Positions 1 through 6,008 of a DNA stretch of 51,775 nt are shown one piece after another. The stretch covers positions 1-51,775 of the forward strand of contig QQNE01000018.1 in the NCBI GenBank assembly GCA_003402735.1, in the 5' to 3' direction. The translations under genes and the position numbers were made by a program. Source of the DNA: Verrucomicrobiota bacterium (lineage in GTDB: Bacteria > Verrucomicrobiota > Verrucomicrobiia > Verrucomicrobiales > DEV007). The notes under the pieces are model-generated. The model ran no database searches. It saw only the letters and a list, made by a program, of their open reading frames with translations, and was not told where the DNA came from. Numbering within the stretch: position 1 is the stretch's first letter; the number at the start of each line of letters is the position of its first letter.

Positions 1-86
1 ACATTCGCGGCCACCGCAGGTTCTGCGGCGAGGGTGGTGCCGACCATGGCCAAGGTGGCGGCCCAAAAGACAATCGTTCGTTCCAT
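1..86 (-). CDS. Start of a secreted protein (cut by window edge)
   Basis: Only the first 28 codons are present; the gene runs off the left edge. It starts with ATG at 86 and reads MERTIVFWAATLAMVG followed by TTLAAEPAVAANV. This is a typical Sec signal peptide: a short basic N-end, a hydrophobic core and an Ala-rich cleavage zone near LAA/EP. The product is therefore probably exported to the periplasm or cell surface. Nothing can be said about the mature protein. It lies on the same strand as the hydrolase at 282-1253, separated from it by a dispersed repeat. Confidence 0.6.
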   Translation of the reverse strand, partial: MERTIVFWAATLAMVGTTLAAEPAVAAN

Positions 87-130
87 GGTCCGTGGCTAAC
101 CCGGGATCGGCCGAATGACAAGCCTCAATC

Positions 131-250
131 GGGCGTGAATGGAGATGATGGACGCAAATCGGAATTCTTGGGAATTCCGCTGAACCCCCTCCATCCCACG
201 CCGACCGGTGACTCGTGGGCGGGCGGGCTCGAAAAGGGAATTCCTTTCCG
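131..250. repeat. Dispersed repeat, composite copy 1
   Basis: This non-coding stretch contains modules seen elsewhere in the window. It begins with GGGCGTGAATG (also at the tpiA end near 9250, opposite strand), continues with the near-palindrome GGAATTCTTGGGAATTCC (161-178; similar at 27018-27036), and ends with a block at 182-238 that recurs almost unchanged in inverted orientation at 49607-49662 (shared core GGTGACTCGTGGGCGGGCGG). It has no coding sense and lies between two minus-strand genes. Confidence 0.7.
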
Positions 251-281
251 TTTGGGTGCCTGCGGAGTCGGCCGCCTTTGC

Positions 282-1253
282 TTACTTGCGGCGCCAGGAG
301 TCTAATTCCTCCAAAACCGAACGGGGCGCTTCGCTGTCTAGCCACGCTTGGGCGACCGGGTCTTCCTTGAGATAGGCATCCCAAAACGAGGTGCTCAGAG
401 CAAGGATGGCCCGGTGGTGATTCGGGTTGCGGGGCTCCTTGTCACCTGGCAACGGGCGCTCGGTGAATGCCGAGTGCTCCGCGTTGTGCAAGATCAGCTC
501 GTATTTGCGGCCGGGCGGGAGGGCCGGAAAGACAAGGGCGCGCCTTTCTGGCGTCAAGTTGGCGGCGATCATCGCGTCGTCCTTCGTGCCCGTCATCAGC
601 ATCCAGGGGATTTTGACGCTTCCGAAGGCATCGGCGGGGCTGCCGATGTTCGGAGGACTCTGGCTCATGGGGAGGGCGGCCTTGATCCGGGGATCGGTAA
701 AGCGGGGGCCGATCGCTCCAGCCGATTGACCGCTCACAGCCTGGGTGGTGATGGCACCGAACGAGTGGCCACTCATTCCCACGTGATCGAGGTCAAGACG
801 GGAGGCGAGCGGATGGGCGGGATCGTCGTTCCAAGCGGTCAGTTGATCCAAAACAGTCGGGACATCCTGCACCCGGAGAAGGAAATTCTGAAACGAGCCT
901 GCGGCCTTGAGCTTCTGGAGACGAGCCCCCGGGGCCGCCTCCTTCCAAACATCGGTATCACTGCCGGGATGCTGGAGGAAAACCGCGACGTAGCCCCGGG
1001 CCGACCAATGCTTCCCCAGAAACGCCGATCCTTCCTTGCTCCCTCCCAGCCCATGGCTGAAGAGAACCACGGCAGCCGGGCTATTTTTGTGCGGCAGGTA
1101 GACCCGCAACGGAATGGCCCGATCCCGCTTGGCGTCGTTCACCGTCAGTTCGATGGTCGTTCCCGGGGAATCCAATACCAAGGGATCGTATCCGGCGGGG
1201 ACGGCAATGGCGGGAATCGTGAGGAGCAACGTGACGAGGAGGAAAGGTCGCAT
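282..1253 (-). CDS. Secreted alpha/beta hydrolase (chlorophyllase/dienelactone hydrolase-like)
   Basis: Predicted exported serine hydrolase of 323 residues. Residues 1-18 form a signal peptide. The alpha/beta-hydrolase core follows: oxyanion-hole motif SHGLGG (66-71), nucleophile elbow GHSFG with Ser164, an acid candidate at Asp225/226 (TGTKDD) and His260 (NAEHSAF), so the full triad is present. The fold and the HGLGG motif resemble chlorophyllase and platelet-activating-factor acetylhydrolase-like families, which cleave esters. The substrate is unknown. The ATG at 1253 gives a clean signal peptide and supports this start. It appears to be a single gene, with repeat-rich DNA on both sides. 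Confidence 0.85.
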   Translation of the reverse strand: MRPFLLVTLLLTIPAIAVPAGYDPLVLDSPGTTIELTVNDAKRDRAIPLRVYLPHKNSPAAVVLFSHGLGGSKEGSAFLGKHWSARGYVAVFLQHPGSDTDVWKEAAPGARLQKLKAAGSFQNFLLRVQDVPTVLDQLTAWNDDPAHPLASRLDLDHVGMSGHSFGAITTQAVSGQSAGAIGPRFTDPRIKAALPMSQSPPNIGSPADAFGSVKIPWMLMTGTKDDAMIAANLTPERRALVFPALPPGRKYELILHNAEHSAFTERPLPGDKEPRNPNHHRAILALSTSFWDAYLKEDPVAQAWLDSEAPRSVLEELDSWRRK

Positions 1254-1879
1254 CGGGAGTAAGTTCTGAGAAGGAAGACTCCGATGAAGGGGCAGCGGTT
1301 ACAGAAAAGTAGCCGGGACTTCAGTGCCGGAAGGACCATTCGCAGGCGACGGACTCCATGAAGCAGCACCGTCACGAAGATGACAACGAGGAACTTCTGG
1401 GGACAGGCAATCTTCGGCTAGACATTTATCCATTCCTCACAAATTCAACGATCCTGCCCGACTGGGGACAGGCTCCGTTTGGGACAGGAGGTCATGACTG
1501 GGAATGCCGCAAGGGGTCAGGCACTCCGCCTCCTCCAGAAAAACCCGCTACCCACGGAAATCACGGCATTTCAACCTAGATTCCGGAATGGTCTGGGCTC
1601 GCACAAAGGCGCAAGGACACAAAGAAAGCAAAGGGAAACGAAGTTTGGGAAACCCACCGATTCACCCTGCAGGGCCTCTGGACTTCCTGCCCGAAACCTA
1701 TGTGAACCGGCTTCCGCTTCCTGCCTTAGTGGCTTTGTGCGAGGCTTCCAATGTCCTTTCTAGGTTTATCCTAGAAAGGATCATGGGAACCACTGACGGC
1801 AGGGAACACACTGAAAAAGAGCGGCCTTTGATCTGCGAAAATTTGTGAAAACTGTGGATTTATGCTCCGAGATTTTTTA
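1254..1879. other. Non-coding, repeat-phrase region
   Basis: No convincing gene is visible. The stretch holds short phrase-like repeats: CTGGGGACAGGCAATCTTCGG at about 1397 (again at about 3276), and a run around 1600-1640 built from CACAAAG/GCAAGG units (cacaaaggcgcaagg acacaaagaaagcaaag in the sequence). Such phrases look like decayed intergenic repeats rather than coding DNA. Short open frames here have no recognisable protein character. Confidence 0.5.
1754..1780. other. Perfect 11-bp hairpin
   Basis: TCCTTTCTAGG (1754-1764) and CCTAGAAAGGA (1770-1780) form a perfect 11-bp inverted repeat around the loop TTTAT. No T-run follows on either strand, so it is not a standard intrinsic terminator. 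It lies in gene-free DNA, so a regulatory role for a neighbouring gene is not evident. It may be a remnant of a mobile element end. Confidence 0.5.
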
Positions 1880-2005
1880 CTCACAACGGTATCCGCAGAT
1901 TTTGCAAATTTCCGCAGATTGATCCAGCGAGCATGCGATGGGAAAGCCGGTCACCTGTTGGGGAAATGGAAGATTTTTGCGAATTCCCTTATTTTCCGTG
2001 AGTTC
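1880..2005 (+). repeat. Direct repeat, left copy
   Basis: About 125 bp starting CTCACAACGGTATCC and ending near CATTTTCCGTG-like sequence. It recurs at 3302-3430 in the same orientation with scattered substitutions. Inside are TCCGCAGATT-type phrases. Both copies are followed by a piece of the same Y1-type transposase gene, so the repeated unit is repeat plus transposase fragment. The DUF4058 gene lies between the two copies. Confidence 0.75.
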
Positions 2006-2021
2006 GGTGTTTTCCGTGGTC

Positions 2022-2175
2022 CACCATTTCCAACCCGCTGAACGCCAACAGCTTGGTCAACAGCTCGCGCAGATGCTCCTTTTCCACCGCATCCCAAAAG
2101 GGCAATTCCCGAAGAATCCGGGACATGCAGTGGTAGAAGTTGATGGGCCGGGCTGGTTCGCCCAGAACACGAGGA
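2022..2175 (-). pseudogene. Remnant of a Y1 (IS200-like/RAYT-type) transposase
   Basis: Reading the minus strand gives an uninterrupted piece beginning GEPARPINFYHCMSR and continuing through an EKEHLRELL segment to FSGLEMV. This is the N-terminal signature of a family of Y1/REP-associated transposases often found in environmental genomes (a GRPARYYHCMSR-type opening followed by F..D..EKE.F). The HUH and catalytic Tyr part is absent: the reading runs into repeat DNA. It is a dead fragment. The same opening recurs at 3428-3480. Confidence 0.6.
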
Positions 2176-2338
2176 GCGCGAATTTGTTCATTTGATCACC
2201 CTTTCGAGGTGTGTTCAAGTGATTTTTGTGCGGAGATTCGCAGAATGTGATCTTCTGGCCAAGAATTGGCTGTCGCCAGAAAATTTTTGAGTGTTGAAAG
2301 TTGAGAGTTCGGAGTTGGCCCAAGTCGCGGCATCTCCG

Positions 2339-3187
2339 TTACAACCCCGCCTCCCGCAGCCGCTCCGCCATCCAAACGGCGTCGTCCTCGTTGAGGGGAG
2401 GGACCAGGGGCGCAGTGTAATCCAGCTTCCAGTAGCGACCGGTTTCGTAACAGCGATTCACGAGACGCTGAATATCCAGGGAGACATCGAGATCCGGATA
2501 GCGCAACGGGATGTGGATGGAGGGAAGCGGCTCGCGCAAGGGGCACGGATAGACCTCCAGGCGATCCGGATCAAAATACCGGGTTGCGGAGATGAAATAG
2601 GTTTCCCCGGCTTCCCCGAACTCCGCGCGGACCTGTTCTTCGGTCATGTCCAACAAGCGCTTCCCGCCCCGCAACAAGTCGATCTCCACCACGTTGACGC
2701 CGGCGGCCTGGTAATCCGCGCGTTTGGTGAGGTAGGCCAACCGCCCAGCTCCACGGTTGGCGGGGCTGGTGATCTCAATCACGGTGACCAGGTGGCCGTC
2801 GTCGTGACGAATTTCCACCCAACGCTCCTTGGGCAGCTCCCGCCGCACGATCCGCGGCATCCGCACCGGAGCCCGGGCGCCCGCCGCCCAGCTCGGCTTG
2901 TCGCCCGATTCCACCTCGGGAGTCCACACCGAAGGAATCCCTCGCCGCCACGTCTCCTCGACGATCGCCACGTCCGGGTAGTACGAACTCGATCCGCTGC
3001 CTTCCACGCTGACGTGTTCCTGGCCGATGGCGCTATAGGCGTCCGGAAGCGTCAGTCCCAACTCCTCCCGGCAGTAGGCAATCAGGCTCAAATGCGCGTC
3101 GGACCAGCGTTGTTCCATGAACGGATTCATGCCCGGAAACGGATTCTGGTTGGTGTGAGCGGCCATCGGATCAACCCATCCTATCAT
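2339..3187 (-). CDS. DUF4058 family protein
   Basis: 282 residues. The N-terminal hallmark NPFPGMNPFMEQRWSDAH is visible at about 15-32, followed by a central region with PDVAIVEE, VTVIEITSPANR and VVEIDLLRGG. This matches the DUF4058 family, found mainly in cyanobacteria, Planctomycetes and relatives. The E-I and VVEIDLLR strands resemble the beta-strand arrangement of restriction-endonuclease-like nucleases, but activity is not established and I assign none. An upstream in-frame ATG at 3187 adds MIGWVDP; the ATG eight codons later (MAAHTNQ) is an alternative start. The gene lies between two copies of a direct repeat and transposase debris, which suggests mobility. Confidence 0.85.
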   Translation of the reverse strand: MIGWVDPMAAHTNQNPFPGMNPFMEQRWSDAHLSLIAYCREELGLTLPDAYSAIGQEHVSVEGSGSSSYYPDVAIVEETWRRGIPSVWTPEVESGDKPSWAAGARAPVRMPRIVRRELPKERWVEIRHDDGHLVTVIEITSPANRGAGRLAYLTKRADYQAAGVNVVEIDLLRGGKRLLDMTEEQVRAEFGEAGETYFISATRYFDPDRLEVYPCPLREPLPSIHIPLRYPDLDVSLDIQRLVNRCYETGRYWKLDYTAPLVPPLNEDDAVWMAERLREAGL

Positions 3188-3301
3188 TCCGGATGGATAC
3201 CCGCAATCAACGGAAGAGGTCGATCGAACCTTCCACCTCGCGCAAGCTCACCGGGAACTTCCGGGGACAAATTTCTGGGGACAGGCAATCTTCGGCTCTC
3301 A

Positions 3302-3430
3302 CTCACAACGGTATCCACAGATTTCGCAGATTTCCGCAGATTGATCCAGCGAGCAGGCGATGGGTAAGCCGGTCACCTGTTCGGGAAATGGAAGATTTGT
3401 GCGAATTCCCTCATTTTCAGTGGAGTTCGG
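3302..3430 (+). repeat. Direct repeat, right copy
   Basis: Second copy of the repeat at 1880-2005, in the same orientation. Here the phrase CTGGGGACAGGCAATCTTCGG (3276-3296) lies immediately before it, while in the left copy that phrase is separated by about 460 bp. The right copy therefore looks like the more compact form of the unit. Confidence 0.7.
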
Positions 3431-3654
3431 GACATGCAGTGGTCGAAGTTGATGGGCCGGGCTGGTTCGCCCAGGGCTCGCGATTGTCCGCTCCCGCCCT
3501 GTGTGCGCTGGCTCTGGCTGCGCCAGCCGTAGAGCAGGTTGGAGCTGATTTGCAGTTCCCGCGCCACCTCTGCGACGAGCTTGCCAAGGGCAAGCAGACC
3601 AAGGGCCTGCTCTTTGAACTCAGGGGTGTAGCGTTGGTAGGATCTCTGGCCCAT
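3428..3654 (-). pseudogene. IS3-type OrfA fragment joined to Y1 transposase scrap
   Basis: The minus-strand frame starts with MGQRSYQRYTPEFKEQAL, then VAEVARELQISSNLLYGWR: the helix-turn-helix N-terminus of an IS3/IS911 OrfA (HTH_Tnp_1). After about 58 residues it passes without a stop into GEPARPINFDHCMSR, the start of the unrelated Y1-type transposase also seen at 2022-2175. Neither protein is complete: OrfA normally has about 90-100 residues and needs OrfB. This is a fused remnant of two mobile elements. Confidence 0.7.
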
Positions 3655-3677
3655 GATCGGACTATCGTGTTGGATTG

Positions 3678-3893
3678 CTAGTGTAGTCCGTCCAGCAGAA
3701 TGCGTTTTATGGGGCGCAGGATTTTCTGCAAATTCAAGGCGCGAGGAGGGAGCTGAGCTGGCTCAGTGACCGACGAGCAACGCAGAAGTTGAGGGAAAGC
3801 ATGCGTCTCCCGAAAAAGAATCGCGAAGCGACTGATTTCCCTGCTTGAAACAAAAAAACCATAAAGTGCAGAATGTTGGGCGGGCTACACTAG
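3678..3893. mobile_element. MITE-like element with about 37-bp imperfect terminal inverted repeats
   Basis: The ends are inverted repeats: CTAGTGTAGTCCGTCC (3678-3693) against the reverse complement of 3878-3893, CTAGTGTAGCCCGCCC, with 2 mismatches in 16. Similarity continues inward for about 21 more bases, both arms ending in TTTATGG. Total length is about 216 bp with no coding capacity. The interior has its own short inverted repeats (GAGCTGAGCTGGCTCAG). It sits 23 bp upstream of the IS3 OrfA fragment. Small size, terminal repeats and lack of genes fit a miniature inverted-repeat element; the parent transposase is not identifiable here. Confidence 0.6.
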
Positions 3894-4125
3894 TGGGCCA
3901 GAATTCTAGAGCGCCTCAAAGCAGCGCTTCAAACGCAACGGGAGTGCCTGAGCGGCGCCCGGGATCGATGCGGCAGGCGCTGCCGAGGTCTTCGCGTTTG
4001 AGCACAGACCGCTCAAGCGGGTTCACTGGATGGTGCCGGTGTGCCCCCATCCAACCGCGCAAAGCGCGCGGTGGTGAGGGCTTTGAGGGGGCCCTGGGTG
4101 GGAGGCAGTTGCGGTGTTTCCCGTC

Positions 4126-4395
4126 TCAACGATGCCACATGATCCCCAGGATCATGCCGAGCCCGAGGGAGATCAGCACGGACTTGGACGGATGCGCGCG
4201 CACCTGGGTTTCCATCGCGGACAGTTGATCCTTGGCGGCCTGGCGGAGATGCTGGGCACGAAGACTGGTGACTTCTCGCAGGGCCTGGATCTTCTGCTGG
4301 GCGGCCTGCCGCAAGTCTTCGGCGGCTTCACGGGCCTGGAATTCGACAGACTGCAGGCTGCCGGGCATTTCGGTTTCTTGGGGGATTGAATTCAT
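4126..4395 (-). CDS. Small membrane-anchored protein, DUF883/ElaB-like
   Basis: 89 residues from ATG 4395 (a longer frame extends upstream but is low-complexity). A charged Gln/Ala-rich helical part (AAEDLRQAAQQKIQALRE) is followed by a C-terminal tail VRAHPSKSVLISLGLGMILG, ending MWHR. This layout (long amphipathic helix, then HP.KSV and a single C-terminal membrane helix) is that of the ElaB/YqjD/YgaM group (DUF883), inner-membrane proteins some of which bind ribosomes in E. coli. Function here is inferred only from the layout. No clear Shine-Dalgarno is visible. Confidence 0.6.
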   Translation of the reverse strand: MNSIPQETEMPGSLQSVEFQAREAAEDLRQAAQQKIQALREVTSLRAQHLRQAAKDQLSAMETQVRAHPSKSVLISLGLGMILGIMWHR

Positions 4396-4505
4396 AATCG
4401 ATTGTCTGGTTGATGAGTTGAACGCCTCTCTGGGAGCAGAGCGTGTGCCAGGGTCCGGGCCCCCTTTCCTCCCCGGAGAGAACCCTCCGCCTCCGCAAAC
4501 GACCC

Positions 4506-4548
4506 TTGCAGATTGCCCGGTTTGGTTGTCGCACCCGGCAATCTGCAA
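4506..4548. other. 12-bp stem hairpin between two genes
   Basis: TTGCAGATTGCC (4506-4517) and GGCAATCTGCAA (4537-4548) are perfect inverted repeats around a 19-nt loop. It lies downstream of the TMEM220-like gene on the minus strand and upstream of the DUF883-like gene. It lacks a following T-run, so it may act as an attenuator or RNA-stabilising hairpin, or may be a repeat remnant. Confidence 0.5.
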
Positions 4549-4647
4549 TTTGTGGTGTTTTGCTTCGGGCAGGGAAACCAGCCGCAGCGCGGATCTTTTT
4601 CGGGGGAAGCCCGCTGCTGGAAGGACTGCACCAGAGCGGAGGGCCGA

Positions 4648-5115
4648 TCAGACCGAGGGGCCGCGCCGGGTTCCGCGTTGCCACCAGAGAAAACCGGTGG
4701 CCGCCAGGGCAATGAGGGCGCCGAAGAACTCGCGGCTCTGCTCCACCTCCCCGTGGCTCGGGTTCATGGCCTTCTTGGTCATGGTGAAGCCCCCGCCGCT
4801 CAGGTTTTGGATCAGCCCCGGCCCGGTCGTGGCCAGCTCGAACAGAGAGAACACCAGGGCCAGTGCGAAGAGCGGCCAGGGAAAGCGGCGGGTCACCGCG
4901 AGGAGGAACAGCAGGGAAATCAGCCCGTAAAATGCGATCCAGGCCCAGACATCGATCAGGCTCGGATTGGTGTAGATCTCCGGGTTGTCATCCTCCCGTT
5001 GCAGCCACGCAAAAAAGGCAAAGACGGCGAACCCGAGGAGGTTGCAGGCCAGCAGAAATTTCCCGCGCATGCGATCACCAAACACGGCGCGCTCCCCGGG
5101 TTCAACCCATTTCAA
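4648..5115 (-). CDS. TMEM220-family integral membrane protein
   Basis: 155 residues with about four hydrophobic helices: LLACNLLGFAVFAFFAW, then VWAWIAFYGLISLLFLL, then FPWPLFALALVFSLFEL, then FFGALIALAATGFLWW near the C-end. The first helix followed by WLQ.(D)DNPE and the second beginning W.WIAFYG match the TMEM220 family, whose function is unknown. The upstream ATG at 5115 overlaps the end of the GNAT gene by 14 bp; the ATG at 5070 (MRGKFLLA) would put the start directly before helix 1 and is an equally good start. Probably co-transcribed with the GNAT gene. Confidence 0.7.
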   Translation of the reverse strand: MKWVEPGERAVFGDRMRGKFLLACNLLGFAVFAFFAWLQREDDNPEIYTNPSLIDVWAWIAFYGLISLLFLLAVTRRFPWPLFALALVFSLFELATTGPGLIQNLSGGGFTMTKKAMNPSHGEVEQSREFFGALIALAATGFLWWQRGTRRGPSV

Positions 5116-5971
5116 AGGCGCTGACGCAGCGGATGCCCGGGCCGCACAACACGTCCCGCCCGGCTGGCAGAGTCATCCGCTGCAGATGGCGTGAGGCTTC
5201 CATCCCGACCGCGCGCAATTGGTCCTGGGGAATCGCCCCGTCCGGAACGTCGCAGAGGCATTCGTTTCCCTCCCCCACGAGTTGAACGACGGCATCGAAC
5301 AGCGGGGGGATCCGTGACTCACGGGGGGCCACGACGGGTCCGAGTTGCCAAGCCTCCCGCCCGGGACGGAGAAATCCGAAAGCGGCCAGGTCACCGGTCT
5401 CTTCCTTCAGGGCCAAGAGGCGGGCCCCGCTTTGCAAAAGGTGGTGAAACAACGGACTGCGATCGACGCCGGAGCATCGCTGGTCGAAGGCCGCGACCGC
5501 TTCGAGCGGGGGCGGAGCGCAGGGCGAGTCCGGCAGCGGGCCGCCCCCGAACTTGAGACGACCGCGCCAGCGGGTCATGGGGCGGATCGAAACAAAACCG
5601 TGTTTTCGGTAGACCGGTTCTCCCAAATCCGTCGCGTCCAAACCGGCCAGATCCAGCCCTTGTTCCCGGATGTGGTGAAGGGCCGCGGCCAGGGCGGCGC
5701 TGCCGATACCGCGATTGCGGAAGGCCGGGTCCACGAGGATCATGCCGATCCAGCCGATCCGTTGGGTGCCCTGGTAGGGAGTGACCGAAAAACTGGCCCG
5801 GACCTCCTCCTGATCTCTCCAGACGCAGACTCCGGCGGGATTGAGGCGCACCAGGCGCTCCCAATCCGCTTCGGTCTGATTCCAGCCGGCCAGGCGGGAA
5901 AGCCGGAGGGCGGAAGGGACTTCCCCGGGGAGGAGAGGGCGAAATTGCGGCCCTGATCCGGGAGGATTCAT
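5102..5971 (-). CDS. Two-domain GNAT acetyltransferase
   Basis: 289 residues. The N-terminal half is a GNAT domain: substrate-side strands ending ASFSVTPYQG, then motif A VDPAFRNRGIGSAAL with the R..G.G pyrophosphate-binding loop for acetyl-CoA at about residues 84-89, then YRKHGFV. The C-terminal half (from about 150) is the second domain seen in YitH/HolE-like acetyltransferases, with RLLALKEETGDLAAFGFLR and WQLGPVVAP. It transfers an acetyl group to an unidentified amine. It overlaps the downstream membrane-protein gene and follows the CehA-like gene by 37 bp on the same strand. Confidence 0.8.
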   Translation of the reverse strand: MNPPGSGPQFRPLLPGEVPSALRLSRLAGWNQTEADWERLVRLNPAGVCVWRDQEEVRASFSVTPYQGTQRIGWIGMILVDPAFRNRGIGSAALAAALHHIREQGLDLAGLDATDLGEPVYRKHGFVSIRPMTRWRGRLKFGGGPLPDSPCAPPPLEAVAAFDQRCSGVDRSPLFHHLLQSGARLLALKEETGDLAAFGFLRPGREAWQLGPVVAPRESRIPPLFDAVVQLVGEGNECLCDVPDGAIPQDQLRAVGMEASRHLQRMTLPAGRDVLCGPGIRCVSAFEMG

Positions 5972-6008
5972 CGGTGGCCGGGATTCGCCGGAACGGCCAG
6001 GAATCGCC

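Noticed and set aside
3845-4228. 127-codon plus-strand frame
   Set aside because: Starts inside the MITE-like element, overlaps the DUF883-like gene, and is Arg/Ser-rich with no recognisable features.
4506-4548. Intrinsic terminator of the TMEM220-like gene
   Set aside because: The stem is strong but there is no T-run on the minus strand, so it is listed only as a hairpin.
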